From assembly GCA_010093685.1 (NCBI GenBank), contig MU006216.1, forward strand, positions 633,065 to 697,064: DNA of 64,000 bases. The letters are read 5' to 3'. The translations under genes were made by a program, and so were the position numbers. The stretch is from Ophiobolus disseminans (taxonomy: Eukaryota; Ascomycota; Dothideomycetes; Pleosporales; Phaeosphaeriaceae). Below are positions 12,538-22,931 of this stretch, piece after piece. Within the stretch, counting starts at the first letter, position 1. Each line of letters opens with the position of its first letter. The notes beneath the pieces are model-generated. The model saw only the letters and a list, made by a program, of their open reading frames with translations. It had not been told where the DNA came from and ran no database searches.

Positions 12538-14218
12538 ATGGCAGACGCTCTTTGCGGGCCTTCGAATGCCCTCCAAAACTTCCAGAAACACACGACAGTC
12601 GACCGGACCTTGCAGCAGGACCGCCTGGTCGGTCGTCATTCTCCGTCACAAGTCGGTACTTGCCTGCGAAGTTTGACAGTACGCATCTGACCAATCTCAG
12701 GGCTTCAGGTCATCCACCAGCCAAAATGCAGGTGCACTAGACTCCGAGTTCAACGCCTTCCAGGCAGGACGGCCTGGCGCATTACCGCAAGAGTTCCACC
12801 ATGCTCGTCAACAGTTTGCGCCAACTCCTCCCCCACATTTTGCCCAAGCACCGCAGGCACCCGGCTGGGCCAGTGACTTCCAGCGCCTGAACATCTCCAA
12901 CTCGCCCGTACAACGGCAGCAGCCACAAGCGGCGCATGCAGCGTCATCATGGCATCAAGACTTCATGACACAGCAAGCACCGGCTACTCACGCGCCGGCG
13001 CTCCACCAGCAGAACACATATGGAGGCATGTCGGGATACAACATGGGCGCATATGGGGGGCAGAGCTTTATGCAAGCACCTGCCTTCCAGCATGCGCCCG
13101 TATCGCAAGTCGCAGTGCCCGCTTTCGATGAAGCAGCTTTCGAGCAGGCATTCCTTCAGGCAGAGCAGGAGGCACAGCAGGATATGCTCGACGTAGTCGC
13201 CGAGCAGAGTCGAGCACAGGCAGCTCAGGCCAGCCCAGAGGTCATGGGCTACGACCGGCCCGGTGAGATGGATCCTCTCCTTATCCGAATACGGGAGACG
13301 CGGCCAGGTGGGTAGTATCAGTCGGCCGTCTTGCGGTTACTAATCCGTTGGACAGCCGTATACTCAGCCATCCAGGTATGGAGCGAAACCGGCCTTGGGC
13401 GCACCGAAGAGGCAGTCACCTACCTCGAGAACATGGCGCAGTTGGAGCAGAGTGGCCGACTGGTCGAGGATGCGAACGAAGCAAAGTGGGTTGTAGACTC
13501 TCTCCAGCGCATAGTCAACCGCGACGCCCCGCAAGAGGTCAAGACACGCGCCGAGAGCCTCATCACAGCCATCAACGCACGACTCATGTCGCAATATCCG
13601 CTTGGCGCCAGGGTCCCTATGAGCGAGGAGCAGATATGGCAAGATTTGGAGGCGGCAGGATACATGCGCACTCCTGAGCATGAGCGCGTGCAACAGCAAC
13701 CCGAAGAGCAGCAGAAGGAAGAACAGCCACCCGTCAACGACGCAGACGAGATGGCGGCTACAGCAGGACGCTTGCTGGAGCGAGTCGCCGACAACACAAG
13801 CGAGAAGTTCCAAAACTCGCAGTTCCTCGAACTCATGCGGCGCCTACGAGACCGCGAAGTCCGCGTCGAAGAAGACAAGATCGTTGAAGTCAACGAGCAG
13901 TCCAGCGCCCCACCACAGCAGCAGCAACCACCTCAGATGAGCCTAGAGCAGCAACAACAGCGGCAAATGAACCTCCAACAACAGCAAGAACAACGAGCCA
14001 GCCAGTCCTCCCACATCCCCGCAATCGACCCATCCATTCTTGAACACGCGTCCCTCGACTTCGAAACGCCCATATACCCCCAAGGCACGGAGCAAGAACA
14101 GTACGCTACAAGTCCCATCACCGACGAGCCCATCGTAATGACTGATGAGATTTCAGACCAATTTAGAGCATACAACCCGCAAGGCGCATACCACCACCGC
14201 CAACAACCTTTTGCATGA
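12538..14218 (+). CDS. PEX20: Peroxin Pex20 (PTS2 co-receptor)
   Basis: Exons 12538-12651, 12701-13307, 13356-14218, 527 aa. The N-terminus MADALCGPSNALQNFQKHT holds the conserved cysteine (residue 6) that is ubiquitinated for receptor recycling, followed by DRTLQQDRL. Two WxxxF motifs for Pex14/Pex13 docking are visible (WASDF and WHQDF). The middle (VYSAIQVWSETG to the LITAINARLM region) is the predicted helical part. A Gln-rich tract with a CAG/CAA run lies at about 13910-14000. Pex20 binds Pex7 and PTS2 cargo in the cytosol and docks them at the peroxisome; this is the arrangement in fungi other than S. cerevisiae. Intron 1 uses the unusual donor gtcggt but is well supported because both flanks match the family. 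The C-terminus is uncertain: another frame with protein-like sequence continues to 14384 (see findings). Confidence 0.88.
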
Positions 14219-14384
14219 GGCACGCGGCGACGCGGAACATGCCGTCCAGCAAACGCTTGCGCAGGCGTACGAGGACGAGATGGAGCAGGCGAGGCGCATT
14301 CCGCGACAGGAGCAGGATGAGGATCGGTGGCGCTATGTGCGTCCTGGAAGGGATCCTGTGACGGATGAGCGGGAGGGTTTGTGA

Positions 14385-14735
14385 ATGCGGAGGTAGCGGG
14401 GTGGTTTATATGGGCTGTATATAGCGAGGTGTTGCACTAGTGTATTCAACGTGAGTTTCTTCTTGCGAGGCATGGGAGAGGGATGTATAGAGTAAAATCT
14501 GAAAGTCTGAGCCCGACAAAGCTCTTTTGATATATAAGCCTGTCTATCCTCGCACTCGGTTTCCACCATAAAGCTTCAAAGCTCAAACCAACTCCTGCCC
14601 AAGAACTACCCGCTTTTCCAATGTTCTGCACCACACCTTCAAACTTTCATCGTCATGCACCAAACCCCTCAACTTTTCCAATGTCCTGCACCAAACTCTC
14701 AACCTGTCCATCGCCGTCCACACACTCTCTAGCCC
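14385..14735. other. Intergenic region with short tandem repeat
   Basis: No gene. Most of it is the 3' region of PEX20; two diverged copies of a 60-base unit lie at its right end. Confidence 0.4.
14613..14732. repeat. Two-copy 60-bp tandem repeat
   Basis: The string cttttccaatgt(t/c)ctgcacca occurs at 14613 and again at 14673, with similar sequence after each, a period of exactly 60 bases. No coding role apparent. Confidence 0.55.
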
Positions 14736-15658
14736 TCAACCCCAAAGCACAACTGGCAAAGATCTCTGTTTAGGATAGGAGACAGTATCCACAGAGATGA
14801 AACGACCTTCAACTGTAGCATGGATAATCCGAGAAGGCTCCATGTAGGACTTCCGATCAGGAAGGACAGTCATAGTCAGACCCGCCAACTCAGCCCATGG
14901 CGTGTGCGAACCCAGATGCACCGCGTCAGCGAGCATATCGCTCCACTTGTGTTCAGCGATCAGCCCAGCCTCTTTCGCGTCACGCACGTCATGGTGTTCG
15001 GGGTAGATACGGATGACCTCGAGGTGGCTGTCGTCCATGGTCGCGACCATGAGCAAGCGGTCGAAGACATCTTGAAGTCCGTTGGCGTAAAGCTGGTCAA
15101 TCCTCAGCGCCGCTTTCTCGGCCTCCAAGACGCGCTCACGGCCGGTGCGGCCCATGTCGTCTGCGATGAGGGTCTCGACGTCCTCAATGCCCAATGGGTA
15201 CTAAGCGGGAAACAAACGGATCTTCTGAATTGTGAGCCTCGCCCGCTCAGAACGAACAAACCCGTCTAGTCAATCCAGCCCTCTTTGTTAACAATAAAAG
15301 ATGCCTCCTCTAATAGCCGCAGGAAGTGCTTGTCCGCATGATATGCAGTCGTCCGGCACACTAAGCGCATACTGCAGAGTGAAGAGGGGTTGGTGTTCGC
15401 GACGAAGCCCATGATGTTCTGGATGAGCTCTCCAGACAGACCGCCAAAGACGTCGCTCATAGCCTCAGCACGGAACAGCACACTTACGTAGCGCGAGATG
15501 TGCTCCGGCGTGTGATCTGGATCATTTTGATAATCGCTAATAGATGCCTTCTTTGTCTTCACTGGGACCGCATTAAAAACACGCGCCCCGAGATTATGAG
15601 CCTCCCTCAGTGTGTCGGGAGATGCAAGTCCCATCTTACCAAATACGTGAAAAGGCAT
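14736..15658 (-). pseudogene. F-box-like gene, reading frame interrupted
   Basis: Two open parts on the minus strand. The upstream one (complement 15266-15658, ATG at 15658) has an F-box-like segment, GLSGELIQNIMGFVANTNP followed by SLCSMRLVCRTTAYHADKHF, the LPxEL..I...L..RLV pattern used to bind Skp1. It ends at a TAG at 15266. The downstream one (complement 14736-15194) reads IEDVETLIADDMGRTG and on to a stop, with hydrophilic, protein-like sequence. They can be joined in phase by a 92-nt intron complement(15201-15292), but its donor gttaac is poor. The gene is therefore either an intact two-exon F-box-like gene or one broken by the stop. Substrate unknown. Such families are large and often decayed in dothideomycetes (general knowledge). 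Confidence 0.5.
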
Positions 15659-15839
15659 TTGTTACTGGTGCTAAACATTGCTGAGGTGTTGAGTTAGAAT
15701 GGTGGATAATGCAGCATGACGGCGATGGATGCCCTCCGAGGTCCTGCAGGTGCCACGAGATTTGTTGGTGCAGTTGTGATCTTGCGATGCCCCTTTTCGG
15801 AATTGACCAGGCGGGTAAAGATCGCTTGTATTCTTGGTT

Positions 15840-16973
15840 CTAGCACGGAGTAAATGCTATCCTAGACAACTGTCTTACGCGCGTTGCTTTCCTCCTGGAC
15901 AACTGTGGTGGGACGAAGGCGGAACCAGTTCTTGGCTGCGACAGCATGGCGTCAAAGACTGGCTTCACGATGCCTAGCTCCGCGGGCTGGAGCTGTGCGT
16001 AGACGTCTGAAAGCACCTGCGTCGCGGCTGGGTTGAGGTCGATCAGCTGAGCGAGCGAAACAGGCACAGCGGCATTGCCAGCTGGGATCTTCATGTCTTT
16101 GAGCGCGCGGTCACCAGGGAGATTTGGCATAACAGCAAGGCTGTCTCGCGCCACAAACATGCCTGCCGGCGACGTGTCGTACGCGAAGAGGGCGGGTGAT
16201 GGGGGGCAAACTCCGTCGAGTGCTGGGTGCTGGAGTTCGACATCGTGCTTATTGTGGTTGTAGTAGCTTCTAACAAACCCGCGGACAGCGGGACTAGGGG
16301 CTCCCGTGGACTTCACGAATGCGTCTGTGAGGCGTACGGTGCCCTTGCTCGATCTTGCGGTCTTCCAGCGTTGAAGTACCTCTGCTCTAATCTTCGCTTT
16401 CACGTTATCGCTGAGCGCCTGGGTTGAACAGGCATTTCCGCCGTATTGCTCATTCTCTTTAGCACGTAGGCGGAGTTGCGCGAGATTCACCCTGATATGC
16501 TCTGCAGGTCGTCCGAAGTCTCGTGCGATCTTACGCAGTTCAGCTTTGGGCGGGGGTGAGTTTGGCCACTTCGCCATCGCAGCGTTTAGCGTGGCAATGT
16601 CGCTTGCGGACTTTTTCCATCGACGCGCGTTGGTCGTGGCCTCGTCCTTGGGAGCTGAAATCGACTCTAGGTCTGCTGGAACGCCAATGCAGACCTCCCA
16701 ATGGTCAGCGATGATCTCTGGCTCTAGAGGCTGTTCGCACTTTGGACATAGGCCTATGAAGTCTTCTGAAGTTGTAGGGATTGTGAAAGATGCGGCATTC
16801 GAGGCGGCGTTTGGGGTAGCGTAAGAGGCGGCTTTGCGCTCAGGTCGACAGCCGTCATTGGCATCGTCTTCGTCATCCTCAACGATGGGGCGCCGGCGCC
16901 GGTTGTTGGTGCTAGGCCTCGTGATAGACGATGTCTTCTTGCCCTCATCGTCGATTACTGTAGGATCCGCGCG
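15840..16973 (-). CDS. Hypothetical protein with C2HC zinc-finger-like motif
   Basis: The frame is open from an acceptor at about 16974 to a stop at 15840-15842 (378 codons), but its first in-frame ATG is only at 16577, so the N-terminus must come from an upstream exon. One possibility is ATG 17130 with a donor gtaaga just after it, joined to an acceptor near 16960; this is not secure. Features: an acidic patch EDDEDDAND, then a zinc-binding-like C-x2-C-x11-H-x4-C motif (LCPKCEQPLEPEIIADHWEVC) resembling UBZ4/Rad18-type fingers, then a helical region KIARDFGRPAEHIRVNL. The C-terminal 150 residues show no motif I know. A ubiquitin-binding or DNA-related role is only a guess. Confidence 0.5.
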   Translation of the reverse strand, partial: RADPTVIDDEGKKTSSITRPSTNNRRRRPIVEDDEDDANDGCRPERKAASYATPNAASNAASFTIPTTSEDFIGLCPKCEQPLEPEIIADHWEVCIGVPADLESISAPKDEATTNARRWKKSASDIATLNAAMAKWPNSPPPKAELRKIARDFGRPAEHIRVNLAQLRLRAKENEQYGGNACSTQALSDNVKAKIRAEVLQRWKTARSSKGTVRLTDAFVKSTGAPSPAVRGFVRSYYNHNKHDVELQHPALDGVCPPSPALFAYDTSPAGMFVARDSLAVMPNLPGDRALKDMKIPAGNAAVPVSLAQLIDLNPAATQVLSDVYAQLQPAELGIVKPVFDAMLSQPRTGSAFVPPQLSRRKATRVRQLSRIAFTPC

Positions 16974-19893
16974 CTACGAGACAATAAGTGTATGTGTGAC
17001 AGGTAAAGGCGACTCAGAGCATGGTGGTAGCCGGGGGTGTGGGTGCGAGGGCAGTGGGACCAAAATTTTCATGTTATATTTGGTGCCATCAACCACTCAC
17101 TCCGTCCCCATGTATCTTACTGTGCTCCATTGCTGCGTTGGTGGTTGCTCTGGTCGTGGCGCATGTCGTGCGAGAGCTGGGAGTGGAAGGAGCAGTTGAT
17201 CAGTCTACGCAGTATCTCACCACGACCGAAGCTTCCGCGTTACATGAGCCTGTCTATCCTCACACCTGATTCCCATCTTCAAATTCTCAATCGTAATGGT
17301 TATACTCTCATGCTCCTACAGTGGTGGAATGCAGAGTATACATTCGCTCGCTGACACAATCGTCGAGCACATAGCCGAGAGACACGTTAGTAACAGGACT
17401 TATCGCCATAATTCGCCTCCAGATCGTTTCCACGGCACTAGAGTGATGTACACCCATCTGGTAAAAGGTATGGCATGTGTTGTATACAGGGTTCTGGACG
17501 CTGTTTACCATCTTGTAACCTCCGTTGACTCAAAGGCAGCGATCAATCTTGGGAGGAGCGACCGCAACTCAGGGGCCAGGTAGCTTTGTTGTGATCTCGA
17601 TTCTGCGACCGAATCCCGTCGTTGTCTGTTCAACTGCCGAAAGTCGCATCAACCATAGCACGGAATGCTACTGATGAGCATGGCTTTTCCTGAAGCGCCA
17701 CGAACTGGCAAGGAGAAGCGAGATGTGATGCAAGACACTCTGGTTGCAATGTTCATTCGCTAGCCCTAAAATAAGGGTGGAGGAGCATTTGAGTTTTGAA
17801 CGGTCGGGAAGTTAAAGCACGGTGATCCACTTTTTCACCAGCGAGTACCTAGGAAGGTCGAGCCGATGCTGTGCCGTGCGGACGGGATGCTGATCTTTTC
17901 GAAACCCGCACAGGGAAAGACTGTGTAGATCGAGAAGCTTTGGGAATAGGTCCGAGATGCAGTGCTAGATGTTGCCGTTGATGAAGTCGAAGCATGTTGG
18001 TCATCACTGGCTTGTTGCTGACGAATGTGGCACGTTTCATCTGGTGCTGCATGCTCAAACGGTGTGACAGTGAAGCAGGTCGCCGATTATCGACGGTATC
18101 TGATCTTGTCAGCCGCTGGGCTTCTTGAGAAGACGGCGATAGACCGACGCATCTCGTCAGGATTCGAGCTGGGCCGTATAGCCGGGTATGTGATCCGAGG
18201 AGTTCGACAAGTCCACGGCATCAAGAAGACGATGAGCGATACTAGAAGTTGGGTTGGTCCAATGGGAGGGTATGACCCAGTAGTCGACGGGAAGAGGAAG
18301 GACGCTGGGACCAAATGGTGTGGGTCTGGTCGCACAGCGTCGAGGCCACACACGAAGCCATACCCCACAGGGACCCGCGCCGTCCGATAGTAGTTATCTT
18401 AGACGATTCCTTTCAAGCCTTCAGCTAGTCGTGGATTGCTCAAGAAGATAGCGAACGCGCGAAAAACAAAGTGAGTCAGTTCCCAACCAGTGCCGTCGGT
18501 ACACATCCGAGGCGCGAACGCGGACGTGTGAAATGGGCAACCCACCTGCAGGACGTTGAGAATGCAGACCCTAGCGAGAAGGAGCATTACGGTTGAAGTA
18601 CGTAACCCGGCCCAGGTACCAGGAGTAGCTGATTGCGAATACGGCACGGTCGTAGCCCTTGTCCGGGCGCGACAGCTAGATGAGATTTTTAATGTTTACT
18701 CCACATTTCTGGTCGAGTGAATCGCGTCTTTCCAGCTTATACAGACTCCGGAGCTGTTAGGGCGAGGCCACTCCCTGAGCTTATTCACTATGTTATGGAA
18801 AGTCGCGTGAGAGCATTTCAAGTACGCAGCATCGGTATCTTAGCCTAAGCCGTATCGGCCATCTCGCGTACTGTGTCTTCTTCCGGGACGTTTGATGGCT
18901 TGCTGACGCAGGAAGAAAGGAAATTCGAACCGCAAGAAGACGTCATTACAGGTGGAAAGAGGGCGAGGATGGCTGTGAGGGCGGACAGAAGTAACCTCGA
19001 GCAGTGGGTGGAGGAGGCGCCTGGCCCTGCCTTTTCTCCCGCTCTAACTCAGAAGGGCCCAAAATCACAAAGCAAGCTGATGGCGAAAGGTAATTCGTTG
19101 GTGAGAGAGGTTGAGTGCGATGTTGATCTGGGGTCAGGGTCCTGTGCGTTGTGATTTGCGGGCGTCAGCGGGCCTTCCGTCGACGCTAAGACCACTGCGG
19201 CAAACTTCAAAAATCTGCGCCTGGATTCGGACGTCGACCACGCGACAAACGCGTTGTCGCTAGGTGTACGCAGCTGTTGTGTAGCGGAAGACGGCTACTC
19301 TGGCGTTATCTAGACTATCGTCTCATCTTCGGGGTTTCCAACGAGAAGTGCTGCGGTCAAGGTCCTCAGCGCCTCGACCGGTGGTGGCTGATCGTGATCC
19401 CTGCATTTCAACGGCGATAGGCTGCAGGAGCATGATCGGGTTTCGACCGACACCCAACCAACACCATGTGCCTGTTCCTGGATCCCGACGGACCCACAAC
19501 TACCCTCGTGGTAGAGGACAGTGTAATATCAGTGATTATCCAGGCTGTCAAGTCACGTTGCGAGCTCGCTGATGGGTACGAGGACCCCTTGCGGAGACGC
19601 GGGTTGCGAGCCAGTCCCGCGACGGAGCGCTCTTAGTTTGCTATGCGAGTGTTCCACTTGTACATCGAAGAGGGCTCTTCGGCAACTTCGCGTATTCCCT
19701 GCCCAGCAAAGGCGAATCCAGCCCTGGTTGGCGTAGCTGAATACAAGTGGAGTACATGCTTCGCCCCTCAAATTGGTGACGAGATATATTTGACCTCTGG
19801 TCGTCCCGAGCTTTGGATCACTGGTGATGCTGCAACCTCATCCTCGACTCGACACATACTGAAGTGGCATTCACACCACTCACAAACATCATC
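16974..19893. other. Gene-poor stretch
   Basis: About 2.9 kb without a gene I can defend. It starts with the likely first exon or promoter of the zinc-finger gene. A motif gcctgtctatcctc near 17249 also occurs near 14538, hinting at a dispersed, diverged repeat. The frame 18873-19154 (+) reads as protein-like sequence (LLTQEERKFEPQEDV), possibly a gene remnant. Minus-strand fragments around 18400-18660 look like decayed coding sequence. No transposon ends or long repeats were seen. Confidence 0.35.
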
Positions 19894-21206
19894 ATGCGAT
19901 CCCCACCTCCGGAAGTTATCAAGTCATGGCCGAGACCGAACTACGTGGACCCTGTTACGCGCGGTCCTACACTCATGATCGTTGAGTTGGCACTGTTGCC
20001 AATTGCGATGATCATTGTCGCCCTGCGCATGTGGGTTAGGATAGCATGGCTAAAAAAGAGTTGGTGGGATGATTATACTATGGTGCTGGCTATGGTACGC
20101 AAAAAGTCTCGGAGAACCCGAAGGTGGCGATGCTAACGCCTGTCAGGTCTTTTCGATTGGTACGACCGTTCTGGTAATCTTAGCATCACAGCTCTACGGC
20201 TGGGACAGACATGTGTGGGATTTACGCGCATCGATGATGGAGCAAGGTCGCCAGGTCAGTCCAGTGTAACAAGGTGTCACCATCAGCTGAATCTGACTGT
20301 GAAACAGGCTTCAATGGCCGGCCAGACTCTGTTCGTACTCGCATCCTCAACTGTGAAGATTTCAATCTTGGTGTCCTACTTCCGAATTGCACCAGAAAAG
20401 AGTGTATTCAGGAAGCTTGTCTGGGCAACTTTTGCATTGGTCTTTGCTGCTTTTATTGTCTTCCTTGTTGCATTATGGGTGCAATGCATACCTATCTCCA
20501 GCTACTGGAAGCTGAAGTCAGATCATCGAGATGTCCGTACTCCCGCACCAGCCATAGACCTTGATACTGACCTTGATAGTGTATCCCTGAAGGTCCTCCT
20601 CTTGTCGTACAATCGATCCTCAACGTGGTCACCGACTTCATGATCTACGCGCTCCCTATTCCGACCCTGTTCTCACTCTCGCTGCCCTGGAGTCAACGCT
20701 TTGGCCTCGTCGTCCTCTTCAGCGTTGGCGGCGTGATAGTTATTGCTAGCTCATTTCGCGCGTATTATATCCACTACACTCTCTTTAGGACTTATGATGC
20801 CACATGGCAAGGATATCAAATTTGGGTCTGGACTGGTTCGTTACATCTACTGTTAAGTTTGCCGTTTCATTGTGCTGATCATTTAGCGGTGGAAACGAAC
20901 GTTGGAGTGATTTGTGGTTGCATTCCAGCCCTGAAGCCCCTGCTCTTCCCCACGCGCGCTCGCCAACAAGCCGCCAACTCAAAATACGGCTCGAACCACA
21001 GCCGAAAGAAGGAGAAGATTACACCAGTAATTGACCAGGTCGAACTTGACACAAGAAAGTTGACCGACAACGACGAGTCGCGGCCCGGAACAGCATCGCA
21101 ACCGCACCAACTGCAACATCCGCCATTCCGGCCCATGTCAGGGGATACAGACAAGAGCAGTCGGTATGATCTTGATATCGAGCAGCAAAAAACGTACATG
21201 TATTGA
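19894..21206 (+). CDS. Fungal rhodopsin-domain integral membrane protein
   Basis: Five exons: 19894-20094, 20147-20254, 20308-20532, 20580-20835, 20887-21206; introns 47-53 nt; 369 aa. The protein has an extracellular start RSPPPEVIKSWPRPNYVDP and about seven hydrophobic helices. It shows the hallmark pattern of the fungal rhodopsin-like/Pth11-related family: R-x-W-x-R at the end of helix 1 (LRMWVRIAW) then WWDDYTMVLA, a DxxxxQG-type loop (SMMEQGRQ), the conserved C after helix 4 (SDHRDCIPEGPP), helix NVVTDFMIYALPIPT, and VETNVGVICGCIPALKPL. The C-tail is long, polar and cytosolic. Such proteins are plasma-membrane sensors or receptors of unknown ligand. The exon joins each restore a conserved block, so the model is firm. 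Confidence 0.85.
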
Positions 21207-22931
21207 TGTGTACGATGCTTCGTTCCGTTACCTTTTATAATAGGCGCATACGTTTAGCGTGCAGCGTTGAAGCCAGTAGATTCTTTGGGTCGCTCCCAAG
21301 TTACTCAACTCTCATCACATCAGATCACACTTTCAATATCTCTTTTTGGCGCCTGTGTTCCATTGCCAATACCTCATACGGGCGGGTTCTTGACTTTTGA
21401 GCGACTCTCCTTTGTTTCCTCATGGCGGCTAAATAAGGCTCGATACGCCCACTTTCTCTTCTCATCTCGTTGATCAATGCGCTCACACACTCAGTAGCTG
21501 CTAATGCCATCATGTCGTCTCCTCAGCTTCCTGTGTGTTCTGTCATGGACCTTGTCGGCGCGTCGAGGTCACATGGTTCTTTCCGAATCCGAGCCCAAGT
21601 TTAGCTCGCCTTCTCTTTCAGGATGACCTCAGTGCTCGCGTACGGTTTTGTTAACTTCCATTATCGTCCTCGATTCTCGGTCTGCGAGAGCAATCAAACT
21701 TTGCTGTCTCCTGCGCGACTAAGGCAAAGTGCGCTGCTTCGTAGGAGCTGTGCCGTAGTTGAGACGTCGCTCGGTCGGCCGGGCATGGAATGCGTCATCT
21801 GCCTCGCGGTTGATGAAGGATTGCTCAAGCATCGCGTCCCTGCTGCTTGTTGTTTCATATACTTGCCCAAATTGCAAGACTCATTTTCTCCCTTCGTCCA
21901 AGATCTCTTCATTGTCAATATGGAGACATTGATGTCATTCGCATGATATTGCGATGTGCGCTGGGGTCTTTGCTAAAGGGGACGGTTGTCAGGGTGGTCG
22001 AGCCTCAAAATGGTGCGGCACCCTAGTTTTTCATCTCGTTTGTTTTGCGCATCGCTGTGCTATTTACGACCAGTCCGTGCAATGATGTCACTTTCGCCTT
22101 TGGAGACATCATTCATCGTCGCATTGTCCTCCAATGGTCGCAATTTCGGTCGGCGTAGGGCTGATTGGAGTGGTGAGTTGTCAATGCTTGCTGGCATGTC
22201 TCCCGCTCAAGATGACGTCTAACTGGGTATCAGGTGGAACCGTCATGAGTCGAGTCAACAAAGAGTCACTGTGTTGTCAGGCAGTCAGCGCTTCAGAATC
22301 AATCCCCAGCCTGTTGCAAACAAGACTGTCGGGGGTGTCTTCCTTTTGAAGATGCAGACCCAGCCATCCTCACCCGAGCAGCCGGACCCAAACGTGGCTT
22401 CGCGCTAGTCTTCAGTGGGTACCGAGGTCCCAATGATGCGGCTGCCCTGCATGATGACATACCTCAAGAGCCAGCGTGTACACCGCAACTCGTGGATTCA
22501 TCGATCGGTTAGATACAGCATCAAACACAGCTTCCCTTGCGTTGGCGCGCGCAGTCAGGGCGGCAAAGTTCTGGTCATTGCTGTGGCAGAGTTGCTCGGG
22601 ATACGGGTATTGACCGGGATCGGTGACGAAGTTATTTTTCTAGCCACGCCTCCAAAGCTATGCACTGATCCACACACGATCTTTTGTCTGCGTCGGCTAT
22701 AAGTCCGGCCTAGCTTTGACTCGATTGAGGCGGCTGGAGCGAACATGGCGTAGGTCAGCCTTGTCGTTGCCAGCGCACAGGTACTCGCATTCACAGGAGT
22801 AGGAAAGAAGTGCCCAGCGGTATGGTCATCGGCGCCATGGGCCGTTCGCTGTTAGGTCGTATAAACCTCAGGTACCGCTCCACTTGTGTCCTGCACCCAA
22901 TTGACCATTATCCATCCCAATTCGACCCGAA
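21207..22931. other. Intergenic region, nothing recognised
   Basis: 1.7 kb between two plus-strand genes. Several short frames (for example 22415-22702) lack domains or exon logic. Nothing repetitive was noticed. Confidence 0.4.
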
